DNA of 54,418 nucleotides from Oceanospirillaceae bacterium (GCA_013215445.1 JABSRA010000025.1:1-54418), one strand, 5' to 3'. Positions 9,386 to 18,399 are shown, counted from the first letter of the stretch. A program made the numbers and translations. Notes: generated by a model not told the origin, from the letters alone.

Positions 9386-10048
9386 TTACATCTCACTCTG
9401 CCCTTTTGCGGTTAAACGATAAACTCCCCTTACCACGCGCTCGAACCAACCGTAATGATTTTTTTGCAATATCGCCGCCGCGTTGGTCACCGCGCTTTGC
9501 TCACGTATTTCTTTGACCGACATCGTTTCACACTTTAACAGCAACTGAGCGCATTTCAGCGCTGCCTGACGATAGGCCGTGACAATTTTTATATTATTGA
9601 CCCCGCCCACATTAGGATCTCCCACTCTGCTGTTAAACTCTTTTAACAGTTTAGCCTGTCTGCCTTTATTTTTTCGTGGGGAGTAAGGCGCTGGATCTAG
9701 TAGTATTTGTACCTGTTGATGGTCAGCATTGGCCCGCACCAACATTAAGCCCAGCCCTAAACGACGACACAGCTTTTGACAAGCCGACTGTTTGTTTCGC
9801 CAATTACGTCGCTTTAATGCCGTCTCCCCGACAGCAATAGCCAGATAAACATCATCACTGAGCGCTTGGCGAGCCACACCTTGCAGTACTAACTCCAGTG
9901 AAAAGGTCAATTTAAGCTCGACTATCAAGGGGGCACAATCCGCTTTCACCGCCAGTAAATCGCAATTTTTCACCTCGCCCTTCACCTCAAACCCAAGCTT
10001 CTGTAAAAATTCTTTTACCGGTCTATATAAATCCGCTTCTTTCACCAT
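9386..10048 (-). CDS. DUF2161 family protein, PD-(D/E)XK phosphodiesterase fold
   Basis: 220 residues. The N-terminal half matches the DUF2161 family, predicted to carry a PD-(D/E)XK nuclease-type core: D29 in KNCDLLAV and E44-L-K46 in LIVELKL, followed by a conserved helix containing LVLQGVARQAL. The C-terminal third (from about residue 165) looks like a small winged-helix segment. The catalytic residues are present, but the biological role of this family is not known. It starts 19 bp after the stop of a same-strand LysR gene, so the two are probably co-transcribed. Confidence 0.75.
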   Translation of the reverse strand: MVKEADLYRPVKEFLQKLGFEVKGEVKNCDLLAVKADCAPLIVELKLTFSLELVLQGVARQALSDDVYLAIAVGETALKRRNWRNKQSACQKLCRRLGLGLMLVRANADHQQVQILLDPAPYSPRKNKGRQAKLLKEFNSRVGDPNVGGVNNIKIVTAYRQAALKCAQLLLKCETMSVKEIREQSAVTNAAAILQKNHYGWFERVVRGVYRLTAKGQSEM

Positions 10049-10067
10049 CTACCTACAACCAAATAAG

Positions 10068-10961
10068 TCATGCTTGAAACCATTGTGCCAATCTAACCGA
10101 CAGCACTCTGGCAGCAGAGCCAGTGGGTTCACTGTTGCGCAACAATGCCGACCAATCCAGATCCAAGCCGCTGGCACTCACTTTCATCACCGCCACTTTA
10201 TTACTGTTAATGGCTGATTGTACAGCCCACTGCGACAGAATACTCACCCCGAATCCCGAGGCAATTAACTCTACAATCGCATCGGTCACTTCAACCACAG
10301 TCACCAAGTGCGGGACGATTCCAGAGGGGCGAATAAATCGCTCATACTCAAATCCAGGCTGTGCTGTTTTGCTATAACTTAAATAATCTTCACCGGCTAA
10401 ATCTTCAGCTTCAATAAACTTTTTGCCTGCCAGCTTATGTTTAACCTCTGTTACTAATACTAACTCATCTTGAAAGACAGCAATTGCCTCCAACCCCGGC
10501 ACCGCCAAATACCCGGGAGCCAACACCACATCCACAGTGCCCTCTTGAAGATTGCGCAGTGGGTTTTGGGTGGCAGAGGCAACCAACTCCAGCTGAATAC
10601 CCGGCTCGACCTCAGACATGTTAGCTAAAAAAGCAGGTAACCAGTGATAACAACTATAGGCGGCAACCCCAAATCGCACCACTGTAATCTCATTGTCAGC
10701 CGCCTGTGAGAAATCCAGTTCAGCGCGCTGGAGCGTGGGGATAATCTGATTAGCAGTTTGGGTCATGGCGCGCCCAGCCGATGTCTGGCGCAACCTGCGG
10801 CCCTCTCGCTCAAACAGCAGACCGCCTAAGCGCCGCTCTGCTTCTGCGAGTCGATGGCTCAAGGCAGATTGGGTGATGCCCAACGTGAAAGCGGCCTGCC
10901 TTAAAGTACCGGTATCACCAATCGCTTTGAGCATTGCCCAATGTTTGATATCTAGCTTCAT
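10068..10961 (-). CDS. LysR family regulator (MetR-like N-terminus)
   Basis: 297 residues. The N-terminal HTH contains LRQAAFTLGITQSALSHRLAEAERRLG, with the QSALSH motif found in MetR-type members, and is followed by a two-lobed effector domain with VDVVLAPG. MetR controls methionine genes with homocysteine as cofactor, but the match here is only to subfamily character, so the target is left open. Divergent from an EamA permease gene across 282 bp and followed closely by DUF2161 on the same strand. The permease is the most likely regulated gene. Confidence 0.85.
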   Translation of the reverse strand: MKLDIKHWAMLKAIGDTGTLRQAAFTLGITQSALSHRLAEAERRLGGLLFEREGRRLRQTSAGRAMTQTANQIIPTLQRAELDFSQAADNEITVVRFGVAAYSCYHWLPAFLANMSEVEPGIQLELVASATQNPLRNLQEGTVDVVLAPGYLAVPGLEAIAVFQDELVLVTEVKHKLAGKKFIEAEDLAGEDYLSYSKTAQPGFEYERFIRPSGIVPHLVTVVEVTDAIVELIASGFGVSILSQWAVQSAINSNKVAVMKVSASGLDLDWSALLRNSEPTGSAARVLSVRLAQWFQA

Positions 10962-11243
10962 CTCGTCATCTCATCCGTCCAACTAGGCAAAAAGGCAAAA
11001 AGGCGCTTACAATAGATGCATACTATTAATCAATCCTTAGAATTATTCACTATTTATTTAATCAAAAGCACAGTATTGTCAGCGCTGATAACGATCTTCG
11101 GGCCAAGCCCTCTCGCGACACCAACCATCTTACTGCTAGCGTCTTTGGCTTCTAACCAGTTCCCGCGCTAAGGGGCGGGGATTAAGCTTTGATGATTGCT
11201 ACTCCGCCTAATTCATCCCTATTAACTCAGGAGAACAACAATT

Positions 11244-12131
11244 TTGAGCAGCGAACAATCCAGTTCTGGTCAGTATTTAGTACTACTGGCGGCTTTCTGT
11301 TACGGGCTAAATCCACTTTTTGGACAGCTGTTGTTTAAGGAGGGACTGGGGCCTGAAATGGTGAGTTTGTACCGCTTTATTATTCCGGCAATACTCTTTG
11401 CTTTTTTCCTGCGTACCCCTCGTGAAAACCGAGCTGAAGCGCTGCGAACCTTACTACTGGGCATCGCCGGCGGTATCTCTATCTATAGCTTCTTTCATGC
11501 GTTGCAAGTACTGCCCGCCGCTACCGCTATCTTGATCTATTATACCTATCCGGTTTTCAGTGTGTTGATTGGCTGGGTCATTTACCGCAGGGCACCCTCA
11601 CAAAATGCGTTGATTTCAGCCGCCCTGGTGGCGATTGCCGCCTCCTTAACGGTTAGTCCACAAACTATCTCTGCCGATCTATGGTTCACCCTCGCCAGTT
11701 GTTTTCTGGCACCGCTAGTAGTCGCCAGCCAAGTACAGTATTTATCTAACCCGCGAAAAAAGATCCCAACCACCAATCGTATGGCCTGGATCACTATCGG
11801 CCATATTATTATCTTACTGCCACTAGCCATTTGGCTATCTCCCATGCAAGTGTTACCAGTCACTGCGTTAGGTTATGGCGCATTATTAGGCATAGCATTA
11901 CTCGCAGCCGCCATCCCTCAAGTACTGTTTATGCTTGGCGCTCCTCGGTCGAATGTGGATAAAAACGCATTGATAGGATCACTAGAGCTAGTCGTTGCCA
12001 TGTTAACTGGCGCGGTATTGCTAGGAGAAGAGCTGCATCAATTGGAAATCACCGCGATGGCGCTGATAATGCTGGCACTCTTTATCAAACAGGTAAAAGA
12101 GCAACCCAATATAAAAATGGCGAGCGGCTAG
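11244..12131 (+). CDS. EamA/DMT family transporter
   Basis: About 295 residues with ten predicted membrane helices arranged as two EamA repeats, e.g. LLAAFCYGLNPLFGQLLF at the start and a second repeat after about residue 150. These inner-membrane proteins export or import amino acids and other small metabolites. The start is TTG at 11244, with AGGAG 10 nt upstream; the first downstream ATG would remove the first helix. A divergent LysR gene lies 282 bp away and may control it. Substrate not predictable. Confidence 0.85.
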   Translation: MSSEQSSSGQYLVLLAAFCYGLNPLFGQLLFKEGLGPEMVSLYRFIIPAILFAFFLRTPRENRAEALRTLLLGIAGGISIYSFFHALQVLPAATAILIYYTYPVFSVLIGWVIYRRAPSQNALISAALVAIAASLTVSPQTISADLWFTLASCFLAPLVVASQVQYLSNPRKKIPTTNRMAWITIGHIIILLPLAIWLSPMQVLPVTALGYGALLGIALLAAAIPQVLFMLGAPRSNVDKNALIGSLELVVAMLTGAVLLGEELHQLEITAMALIMLALFIKQVKEQPNIKMASG

Positions 12132-12193
12132 GGATCAACCATCATCTATTTGCAAAATAGTCAGGCAGGCTAGACCTTGACGCCATCCAGTCT

Positions 12194-12220
12194 GACTCAG
12201 CTAGCGCTGGACGCTGAGTC
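12194..12220. terminator. Strong hairpin after the EamA gene
   Basis: GACTCAGC (12194-12201) and GCTGAGTC (12213-12220) form a perfect 8-bp stem with an 11-nt loop, 63 bp after the EamA stop. No T-tract follows, so it may stabilise mRNA ends or need Rho rather than act as a classical terminator. Confidence 0.45.
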
Positions 12221-12340
12221 TGTATTGATGGTAATTCTTCTTCCAACACACACAAGCCTGCGTTACAGCCTCTGCTGTGCTTAGACACGTGACCATTTGA
12301 GAAAACTCGGCAACAGGAAAAATCTGCTATACATTTAACA

Positions 12341-12357
12341 TACCATACGGTATGGTA
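12341..12357. promoter_or_regulatory. Perfect palindromic TetR-type operator
   Basis: TACCATAC-G-GTATGGTA is a perfect 17-bp palindrome centred at 12349, 38 bp before the first gene of the DUF2867-TetR-DUF6463 operon. Its length, odd centre and position overlapping the expected promoter are typical for TetR repressors. The obvious candidate to bind it is the TetR encoded by the second gene. Confidence 0.8.
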
Positions 12358-12394
12358 CTGTTAATTGGATTTGTCACATTAAGGAACCCTTGCG

Positions 12395-12895
12395 ATGTTT
12401 GCCGTTAAATCGATTAATGTACCAGACACGGACTTTTTAGCCGAGAGATCTAAAGCTCCCTACTTTCGCGATGTATTGTCGGCACCTCTCACTAAATCCG
12501 AACTCTGCCCTGCGCAAATTCAATATCAGATATTTTCACATTTGCCCAAATGGGTGCAGCGTCTCATGCAACTGCGTAATAGTATCGTTAAACACTTTGG
12601 TTTTGAGGTAGCAACCCAGTCGATAACACCCGGTAACGATCAACTGAAGGTTGGCGATGCTGTGGGTTTTATGAAGGTAATTAGCTGTGATGAGCGGGAA
12701 ATCATCAGTTTCGCTGAAGACCAACACATGCAATTTTATATGTCAGTCAGTAAAAATAATGGCCGAACGATGATCTCAACCTTGGTCAATCAAAAAACCT
12801 GGATTGGGCGCGTTTATATCACTGCCATCATCCCCTGCCACTGGTTAATTGCCCGAGTAGTGATTAATCAAGCCGTACAGAAGCACAGAATATGA
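12395..12895 (+). CDS. DUF2867 domain protein
   Basis: 166 residues resembling the DUF2867 family: an N-terminal segment with a conserved aromatic region, a middle block GDAVGFMKVISCDEREIISFAEDQHMQFYMSV, and a C-terminal block IGRVYITAIIPCHWLIARVV typical of the family. The function is unknown. It is a single small domain, apparently soluble or peripherally bound. AAGGA lies about 9 nt before the start. It is the first gene of an operon, overlaps the TetR gene by 4 bp (ATGA), and is preceded by a perfect palindromic operator, so it is under repression by that TetR. Confidence 0.75.
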   Translation: MFAVKSINVPDTDFLAERSKAPYFRDVLSAPLTKSELCPAQIQYQIFSHLPKWVQRLMQLRNSIVKHFGFEVATQSITPGNDQLKVGDAVGFMKVISCDEREIISFAEDQHMQFYMSVSKNNGRTMISTLVNQKTWIGRVYITAIIPCHWLIARVVINQAVQKHRI

Positions 12896-13440
12896 AGACT
12901 AAAACAGATAATAAAACCCAGTGGTTGGAGTTTGCCCTGCAACAATTAGTTAACCATGGACCACAGCAACTAACCATCGCTAAGCTCTGTACTGCTAAAG
13001 GTGTCACTAAAGGATCTTTTTACCACCATTTCAAAAATCGCCAACTGTTTATCGAAGCTTTAATGGAGCACTGGTATCAAGAGATGACCTTGAACTTCAT
13101 CGCGCAGGCAAATCTTGAAGATGGCCCCATCGAGCGCTTAACCAAGCTGGATCAGGTAATTGCCAGTCACGATCTCGAGGCAGAAATGCATATTCGCGCC
13201 TGGGCATTAAAAGAGCCGACTATCGCCGAGCATTTAGCAAAGATTGACCGACAGCGTCAGGCCTATCTACAACAGTGTTATGTAGACATGCTGGTGCCCG
13301 CTGAGCTCGCCACAGACATCGCAACGATCGCCTACGCGCAATTTTTAGGCATGCAACAACTACACCCTAAACCAGACTACAGTACTATCCGGCGCTTGGC
13401 CGAGTTGACTGCAGGCAAATTTTTTGAGGAATTATCATGA
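12892..13440 (+). CDS. TetR family transcriptional regulator
   Basis: 182 residues. The N-terminal HTH contains LTIAKLCTAKGVTKGSFYHHF, the TetR signature, followed by an all-helical ligand-binding and dimerisation domain. It overlaps the upstream DUF2867 gene by 4 bp and the downstream DUF6463 gene by 4 bp, so the three are translationally coupled. A perfect 17-bp palindrome before the operon is its probable binding site, giving negative autoregulation. The inducer is unknown. Confidence 0.9.
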   Translation: MKTKTDNKTQWLEFALQQLVNHGPQQLTIAKLCTAKGVTKGSFYHHFKNRQLFIEALMEHWYQEMTLNFIAQANLEDGPIERLTKLDQVIASHDLEAEMHIRAWALKEPTIAEHLAKIDRQRQAYLQQCYVDMLVPAELATDIATIAYAQFLGMQQLHPKPDYSTIRRLAELTAGKFFEELS

Positions 13441-13844
13441 ATTGGACCAAATATTCAGGCTACTATCTATGCGCCACCGGGGTTATCCATAACATCATCG
13501 GGGTAATTATGGGCTGGCCTATTTTGGCCCTCATGCACCAGCATGGCTGGTTTGCATCCACAGTGATTGACGGGCAAATGCTGTTTGATCGCGAGGCAAT
13601 CTTATGGTTTTTAACCTTGGGCGCTTTTTGGGTAGTTCTGGGATTAGCGCTGCAAAGTGCACTTGATCAAGGCTTTAAATTACCCGCTGCATTAGGTTGG
13701 GGGTTTTTACTGCTCGCCGCGGTGCTAATTGTGATAGTGCCACAGTCCGGGGCGTATTTATTTGTGGTGCAAGGAGTGTTAATAATTCTTGGAGATAAAA
13801 GCAGTCATAGCATCAGTCTTGATGCCACCGCAAAGAGCACCTAA
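13437..13844 (+). CDS. DUF6463 family small membrane protein
   Basis: 135 residues with four predicted membrane helices and the start NWTKYSGYYLCATGVIHNIIGV, matching the DUF6463 family of unknown function. These proteins often sit next to TetR regulators. Last gene of the operon, starting inside the TetR stop (ATGA). A rho-independent-like hairpin follows 11 bp after the stop. Confidence 0.75.
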   Translation: MNWTKYSGYYLCATGVIHNIIGVIMGWPILALMHQHGWFASTVIDGQMLFDREAILWFLTLGAFWVVLGLALQSALDQGFKLPAALGWGFLLLAAVLIVIVPQSGAYLFVVQGVLIILGDKSSHSISLDATAKST

Positions 13845-13854
13845 ATCATACATG

Positions 13855-13884
13855 ACGAGAGATCCACTGGAGTCTCTCGTTTAG
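13855..13884 (+). terminator. Terminator of the DUF2867-TetR-DUF6463 operon
   Basis: ACGAGAGA (13855-13862) pairs perfectly with TCTCTCGT (13873-13880); TCC/GGA extend the stem towards an ACT loop with one bulged G. A short T-rich stretch follows. Position just after the last gene supports this role. Confidence 0.7.
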
Positions 13885-14070
13885 CTTCTACCTCTATTGC
13901 AACTTTTCAGTGTTAGCTATTAATCAGTCTGGGTAAATGATAATAACTTTCACCTGGCAGGTTTTAGTATTTACATTTGTATAGTGGATTGGCCCAATAT
14001 ACTATATTGATACCTTTCAACCAGCAGTCTAGCGGTAATAGAACAGTCAAAAATAGCTAGAGCCACTAAG

Positions 14071-14132
14071 ATAACTCAAGCAAATAAACCCCTCAGTTTG
14101 AGTATTAAACCCCTACTGAGCAGCTGAGTTAT
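14071..14132. repeat. Nested inverted repeats upstream of the TPR gene
   Basis: Outer arms ATAACTCA (14071-14078) and TGAGTTAT (14125-14132) are perfect, and inner arms CTCAG (14092-14096) and CTGAG (14116-14120) nest within. TAAACCCCT also occurs twice in direct orientation. The block lies 56 bp before the TPR gene and could be an operator or 5' UTR structure. The rest of the 343-bp gap shows no gene. Confidence 0.5.
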
Positions 14133-14187
14133 ACAACAATCTCAGGTTAGCAGGGATCGCATATTATTCACCTTTTTTGGGACTGGC

Positions 14188-14901
14188 ATGACAAACAGAC
14201 AATCCAACATAATTTTTTATAGCATCATATCGCTAATAATTGCTGCATTCTTAATCCACAATTATAACTCAGACTTTTTTGATACTTTCACTAAAAGTCG
14301 CGAAGAGCTGATCATCAAGAAGGCAATGCACAATGCAGAATATACTCAAGCCCTAGCCAGTTATAAAATCATAGTGACAGAAAACATCAGTCGAGGTGAT
14401 GAATACAGCGCGAAAACCGCTGCGCTCTATGAAGAGATGGCAAATCTATATTCCCTACTCGGCTTTAGGGAAAAAGAAGTCGCATATTACTTAAAATCTA
14501 TCACCATTAAACAGCAACTGAAAAAAGTTAATCTATATCTGTTCGCAAATACTTATTATAAATTGGGCTCACTGGCCGAAGATGAGCGCGACTACGATCA
14601 GGCACAAATCTACTTTGAGCAGGCATTAAGCACCCGTTTAGGTAACGTCAACCAGCCTATCGAAGAAGATGACGGCATGTTTCTCGGCATGCAAAAAACC
14701 AGGGTCAAGTATCTTAAGTTAAATCATGTAGACACTATCGCCACCTATAAAAAGTTAGGTGCTATTCACCGCCTTAAACAACAAAACGCTGTTGCCAAAG
14801 GCTATTATGAAAAAGCGCTAGCGGCGAGTAAAAACACTTTTGGTGACGATAATGTTAAGACCTTAGAGATAATGGCATTAATGAAGGACTTGCAGCTCTG
14901 A
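14188..14901 (+). CDS. Membrane-anchored tetratricopeptide-repeat protein
   Basis: 237 residues. An N-terminal signal anchor spans about residues 9-23 (IIFYSIISLIIAAFLI), so the body is probably periplasmic. Three to four TPR-like helical hairpins follow: YTQALASYKIIV, AALYEEMANLYSLLGFREKE, YYKLGSLAEDERDYDQAQIYF and YKKLGAIHRLKQQNAVAKGYY. TPRs form protein-binding scaffolds; the partner is unknown. It stands alone between two large gaps. Confidence 0.75.
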   Translation: MTNRQSNIIFYSIISLIIAAFLIHNYNSDFFDTFTKSREELIIKKAMHNAEYTQALASYKIIVTENISRGDEYSAKTAALYEEMANLYSLLGFREKEVAYYLKSITIKQQLKKVNLYLFANTYYKLGSLAEDERDYDQAQIYFEQALSTRLGNVNQPIEEDDGMFLGMQKTRVKYLKLNHVDTIATYKKLGAIHRLKQQNAVAKGYYEKALAASKNTFGDDNVKTLEIMALMKDLQL

Positions 14902-14907
14902 AGGAGG

Positions 14908-14939
14908 CTGTTACTACATGATTTTTTGGGTAGTGACAG
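14908..14939 (+). terminator. Hairpin after the TPR gene
   Basis: CTGTTACTAC (14908-14917) pairs with GTAGTGACAG (14930-14939), one wobble, with a T-rich loop, 6 bp after the TPR stop. No T-tract follows the stem, so termination is possible but not secure. A second weaker hairpin (about 14963-14988) follows. Confidence 0.45.
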
Positions 14940-14989
14940 TCATAGTGAAAGCTATGCTTAGCATGAATTTCGACTTTGTCGAGTTCATT

Positions 14990-15489
14990 CCTTGACGAAT
15001 CCAAAGCCACCAAGTCCCGCCCTCGCCTTACAGATCCTGTCGCTAAAAGCGAAAATTTGCTCTAACGCATCTTGACCCGAGTCTAGCAGACAATAGTTTG
15101 CGCCCTAGCATTACCCTTTTAATCCACTGCCCGCTTGAGCAGCTAACGCTAGCGACAATACCGCCCATCCTGCACATAATAGGGTGACATAGATAGCCTC
15201 TACAGATCCTTACAGCCATGGGACTGTCGTTTGTAAACCTATTATCAGCCAACACTTGACCACTAAGTAATACCTGAATAAGCGCGGTTAGCCCTAAGAT
15301 TAACTCGAGAGAGTGGATGAATTTTCAAGGCAGCAGTGCACTGTGGCCACAAGTGCTGGCTTGCCTTTCAAGCTATATTTTCTCCTGTTGTTTGACTTGC
15401 ATTTTAGCATCCAACAATCACTGGCTAAGCGCTAAACAAAATCTTCAGCAGAGTAGTCATTTGAGCTCTGGTCATTTTCTATTTATTCA
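14990..15489. other. Gene-free stretch
   Basis: About 500 bp without a convincing gene. A 70-codon minus-strand frame (15043-15255) is rich in Arg and Cys and has no family resemblance or ribosome site. Nothing recognisable as RNA gene or mobile element. It ends at the FNR-type site upstream of the DoxX-like gene. Confidence 0.4.
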
Positions 15490-15503
15490 TTGATTTACAT
15501 CAA
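15490..15503. promoter_or_regulatory. Consensus FNR/Anr binding site
   Basis: TTGATTTACATCAA matches the FNR/Anr consensus TTGAT-N4-ATCAA at all ten defined positions. A -10-like TATTAAT lies at 15545-15551, so the site would be centred near -61, a class I activator position, for a transcript into the DoxX-like gene at 15642. An inverted partner ATGTAAATCA at 15531-15540 mirrors the right part of the site. Confidence 0.7.
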
Positions 15504-15641
15504 CAAAAGCAACACCAGCCACCAGCGCAAATGTAAATCATTCGTATTAATGTGTTGTTTTATGGTTAAATGATATCTTACAAAATTGATGGTTACACGC
15601 CTGTTTGTAATCGAATATATTTAAAGGAGATTATTCCCTCA

Positions 15642-16676
15642 ATGTGGAAAATACACAAAATTATTGGCGCTGTAAGTTTTTGTGCTGCTTTGTTACAGAC
15701 TTCAACTGCTATGGCGCATGTAAAGTGGTTTATCGATACCGAGAAAGTTGTAGCTGATAATTTTCAAGCCTACTCACTGACAGATCCAGTAGTGTTATCT
15801 TGGATTGCCCTGGCATTCACCATGCTAATCATTGCCACTTTTCTCGATGGAAAACTGCCGAGTCCGCCGATTGTTAGTTCAAAATTAAGGCACGATGTCA
15901 TTGAATTGCTGCGCATCTGTACCGGTATGTCCCTACTCCTCACCGCTTACGATGGCTCACTAGTGGCACCACACTATGAAGCCTATGGTGTTTTTGGAAC
16001 TTGCCTGCTGTTTCTACAAGGATTTATCGGCATTGTGCTGATCAGTAACCGAATGATTTTTCAGTGTGCGATTTTAATGATAGTGCTGTATGTCGGGATC
16101 ATTATTCAATTTGGCATTTCTGAAGTGCTCGAATATTGTAATATTCTCGGTATTGCCCTTTTCTTGATGTTTAACAGTTTTACCACACCGGCGCTACAAG
16201 AAAAGTACAAACCTTATTCGGTGGCTGTGCTACGCATATTTACCGGCATCGCGTTAGTTACTTTAGGCGTGACTGAAAAGCTCCTTGGCGCCAAATACGG
16301 TGAGGCTTTTATCGCCACATTTGACTGGAATTTTATGGCCAACTTAGGTGCTGAAATATTTACCGATCGGCTCTTTGTTTTGTCAGCGGGTGTAATGGAA
16401 GTAGTCTTCGGTTGCATTCTTATTCTGGGAGTTGTCACCCGGTTGAACACTTTGGTGATCGCAGTGTTTATGTTGCTCTCTAATATTACTTTTATGTTCC
16501 AGAGCAATCAGCCAGCGGCATTAATTGAACTGATCGGCCACTTGCCAATTATCGCCTCAGCGGTGATCTTATTGTTCTTAGGTTACGGTCAGCGATTGAA
16601 AGTGACCACCCTCTTTGACTCTCCACAAAAAAGCGCTACTGCTGACCTCAGTACCCCGCAAAAAGTCGCGGCTTAA
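15642..16676 (+). CDS. DoxX-like integral membrane protein
   Basis: 344 residues from the chosen start. An N-terminal signal peptide (MWKIHK, hydrophobic core, cleavage after TSTAMA) is followed by a HVKWFID segment and about eight membrane helices. The later part resembles DoxX/TQO-small-subunit-like proteins (RIFTGIALVTLGVTEKLLG). The HVKWF start is characteristic of a poorly described membrane protein family. The function is not known; DoxX relatives have links to thiosulfate:quinone oxidoreductase and redox stress. AAGGAGA lies about 11 nt before the ATG at 15642; an ATG 24 codons upstream lacks support. A consensus FNR site upstream suggests anaerobic or low-oxygen control. Confidence 0.7.
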   Translation: MWKIHKIIGAVSFCAALLQTSTAMAHVKWFIDTEKVVADNFQAYSLTDPVVLSWIALAFTMLIIATFLDGKLPSPPIVSSKLRHDVIELLRICTGMSLLLTAYDGSLVAPHYEAYGVFGTCLLFLQGFIGIVLISNRMIFQCAILMIVLYVGIIIQFGISEVLEYCNILGIALFLMFNSFTTPALQEKYKPYSVAVLRIFTGIALVTLGVTEKLLGAKYGEAFIATFDWNFMANLGAEIFTDRLFVLSAGVMEVVFGCILILGVVTRLNTLVIAVFMLLSNITFMFQSNQPAALIELIGHLPIIASAVILLFLGYGQRLKVTTLFDSPQKSATADLSTPQKVAA

Positions 16677-16744
16677 ATAGAGTGACAGTTTAGGTCAAAT
16701 AGCACTTTAAAGAATACTCAACAGGCTGGGCAGGCAGCAGAGCT

Positions 16745-16773
16745 CGCAGTTTCCTTAAGTTAAGGATGCTGCG
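16745..16773. repeat. Composite hairpin after the DoxX-like gene
   Basis: CGCAG (16745) pairs with CTGCG (16773), enclosing a perfect CCTTAA-g-TTAAGG stem. It sits between the DoxX-like gene and the convergent LysE gene; no T-tract is present on either side, so a bidirectional terminator role is only possible. Confidence 0.45.
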
Positions 16774-16909
16774 AAACTCACTGCAGGGTCGGATATTGAG
16801 TCGATTCTTAACGCTGCATTATCGCCCGCAGCTATCCTCTCCTCTGGCTAAGTGATTCACAGAACTCAGATGGCTAGTATGCTAATTTGCGATATAGCCA
16901 CAGCGATAA

Positions 16910-17530
16910 CTACATAGTCCTCACACTCAACAATATGGCTGCCAGAAGCATGAAGCCACCACCACAGCGCTCTATCCAGACTTTGGCTGACCCTTGGAAT
17001 TTGTTAGCCACCCAGCTAGCCGCCCTGCCATAGACGGACAAAAAAACACCATCTATCACGAGGTAAGTCGCCGATAAAATTAGAAATTGGGGCCAAAAAT
17101 CTTGATCCCCTTGGATAAATTGCGGAAACAGCGCCGCAAAAAAAACCACAGCCTTAGGATTGGCAGCTGAAGTAAGAAAGCCCTGTAACCACAACGTTTT
17201 TAAGCTCACCAAAGCCTGTTCTCCAAGCTCTAAAGTGCTTTTTGCACTAGCTTGACGCACCATCCGCACTCCAAGCCAGATCAAATAAGCCACGCCCAAC
17301 CACTTGATGACTAATAACGCTTGACCAGATGCCGCTATGATAACCGCCAATCCCAGTCCAGACGCTAACATTTGTAGCGCATTGGCACTGAGGTCACCCG
17401 CCGCTGTCGCCAATGAGCGCCTAAATCCATGACTGGCGCTGTTAGAAAGCATTAACAGCTGGCTGGGCCCAGGGGTACTCATCAGAACCAGTACAGTGAC
17501 GATATAGGTTAACCAAATTTGCATAGTCAT
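16910..17530 (-). CDS. LysE family amino-acid exporter
   Basis: 206 residues, the usual LysE/RhtB length, with six hydrophobic segments and the family's N-terminal STPGPSQLLMLSNS motif; NPKAVVFFAALFPQF is the second hallmark. Members export amino acids or derivatives across the inner membrane. The start is at 17530 (ATG-ACT-ATG), with AGGAG about 9 nt upstream; a longer frame running into the divergent gene is unsupported. Divergent from an AraC-type regulator 140 bp away, which probably controls it. Confidence 0.9.
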   Translation of the reverse strand: MTMQIWLTYIVTVLVLMSTPGPSQLLMLSNSASHGFRRSLATAAGDLSANALQMLASGLGLAVIIAASGQALLVIKWLGVAYLIWLGVRMVRQASAKSTLELGEQALVSLKTLWLQGFLTSAANPKAVVFFAALFPQFIQGDQDFWPQFLILSATYLVIDGVFLSVYGRAASWVANKFQGSAKVWIERCGGGFMLLAAILLSVRTM

Positions 17531-17670
17531 GTGTAGAAGCTCCTGTTGCCTATTAAATAATCCGCATATGCTGGTTTTGCACTTCACAGCATAATTACCG
17601 GTAGAGAGTTGCAGTTTATAGGCTATGCGCTGTAACATCTGTCGACAAAAAGCCAACTTATGTAGCCAAA

Positions 17671-18399
17671 ATGCCAAATGATTCGATAATTTCAATAACG
17701 ACCCTCGCCTCCGATTTTCCAGCGGGTCACCTAATTACGGCACATGCCCATCCGACAAAGCAGCTTATCTACGCAATTGAAGGAATGATGCGAGTTGAGG
17801 CCGAGCAAAAAATGTGGATTATCCCGCCGGGGCGAGCACTGTGGATGCCAGCACATGTATTGCACAAAATTCGCTGCATCGGCGCGGTAAAGCTTCGCAC
17901 GCTCTACCTCGACGGCCAGCACTCTGCCTTTGCCGAGTCGATTAATGTGTTCGATGTTTCCGACTTAATGCGCGAAGTTGTGGTTCGATTAACTGAACAA
18001 GTCAGTTCATCAATGGGTGTGCATCTTTCAGCCATTCTTATCGATGAACTGCGCCGTGCGGATGCTATCGCACTCTTTTTGCCAATGGCCAAAGATGCCC
18101 GCGTAGCCCAAATAGGGGCAGCCTTACTTGACGACCCGGCAGATCAATCATCCCTTACCGCTTGGGCAAACAAACTCGGGTACTCTCCAAGAACGTTGAT
18201 GCGTCGGGTTAAAGCAGAAACTGGCATGTCATTTAGAGAATACCGACGCCAGGCGCGAGTGCTGGCGGCCCTAGAGCTATTGTCGACGGGGAGCTGCGTC
18301 ACCAATGCTGGCTTAGAGGTGGGGTTTGAAAGTCCCAGTGCTTTCATTCAGTCATTCAAGCAGGTGATGGGGAAAACTCCGGGCAACATATTTAACTAA
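17671..18399 (+). CDS. AraC family regulator with N-terminal cupin
   Basis: 242 residues. The N-terminal cupin-like sensor (about 20-95) contains HPTKQLIYAIEG and IIPPGRALWMP. The C-terminal AraC DNA-binding domain (about 145-240) has two HTH motifs, SLTAWANKLGYSPRTLMRRV and a second with GLEVGFESPSAFIQSFKQVMG. The architecture is typical of small regulators paired with a divergent LysE or MFS exporter. The LysE gene lies across 140 bp. Ligand unknown; probably the exported compound or an analogue. Confidence 0.9.
   Translation: MPNDSIISITTLASDFPAGHLITAHAHPTKQLIYAIEGMMRVEAEQKMWIIPPGRALWMPAHVLHKIRCIGAVKLRTLYLDGQHSAFAESINVFDVSDLMREVVVRLTEQVSSSMGVHLSAILIDELRRADAIALFLPMAKDARVAQIGAALLDDPADQSSLTAWANKLGYSPRTLMRRVKAETGMSFREYRRQARVLAALELLSTGSCVTNAGLEVGFESPSAFIQSFKQVMGKTPGNIFN

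Noticed and set aside
15043-15255. 70-codon minus-strand frame
   Set aside because: No ribosome site, no family resemblance, composition unlike neighbouring proteins.
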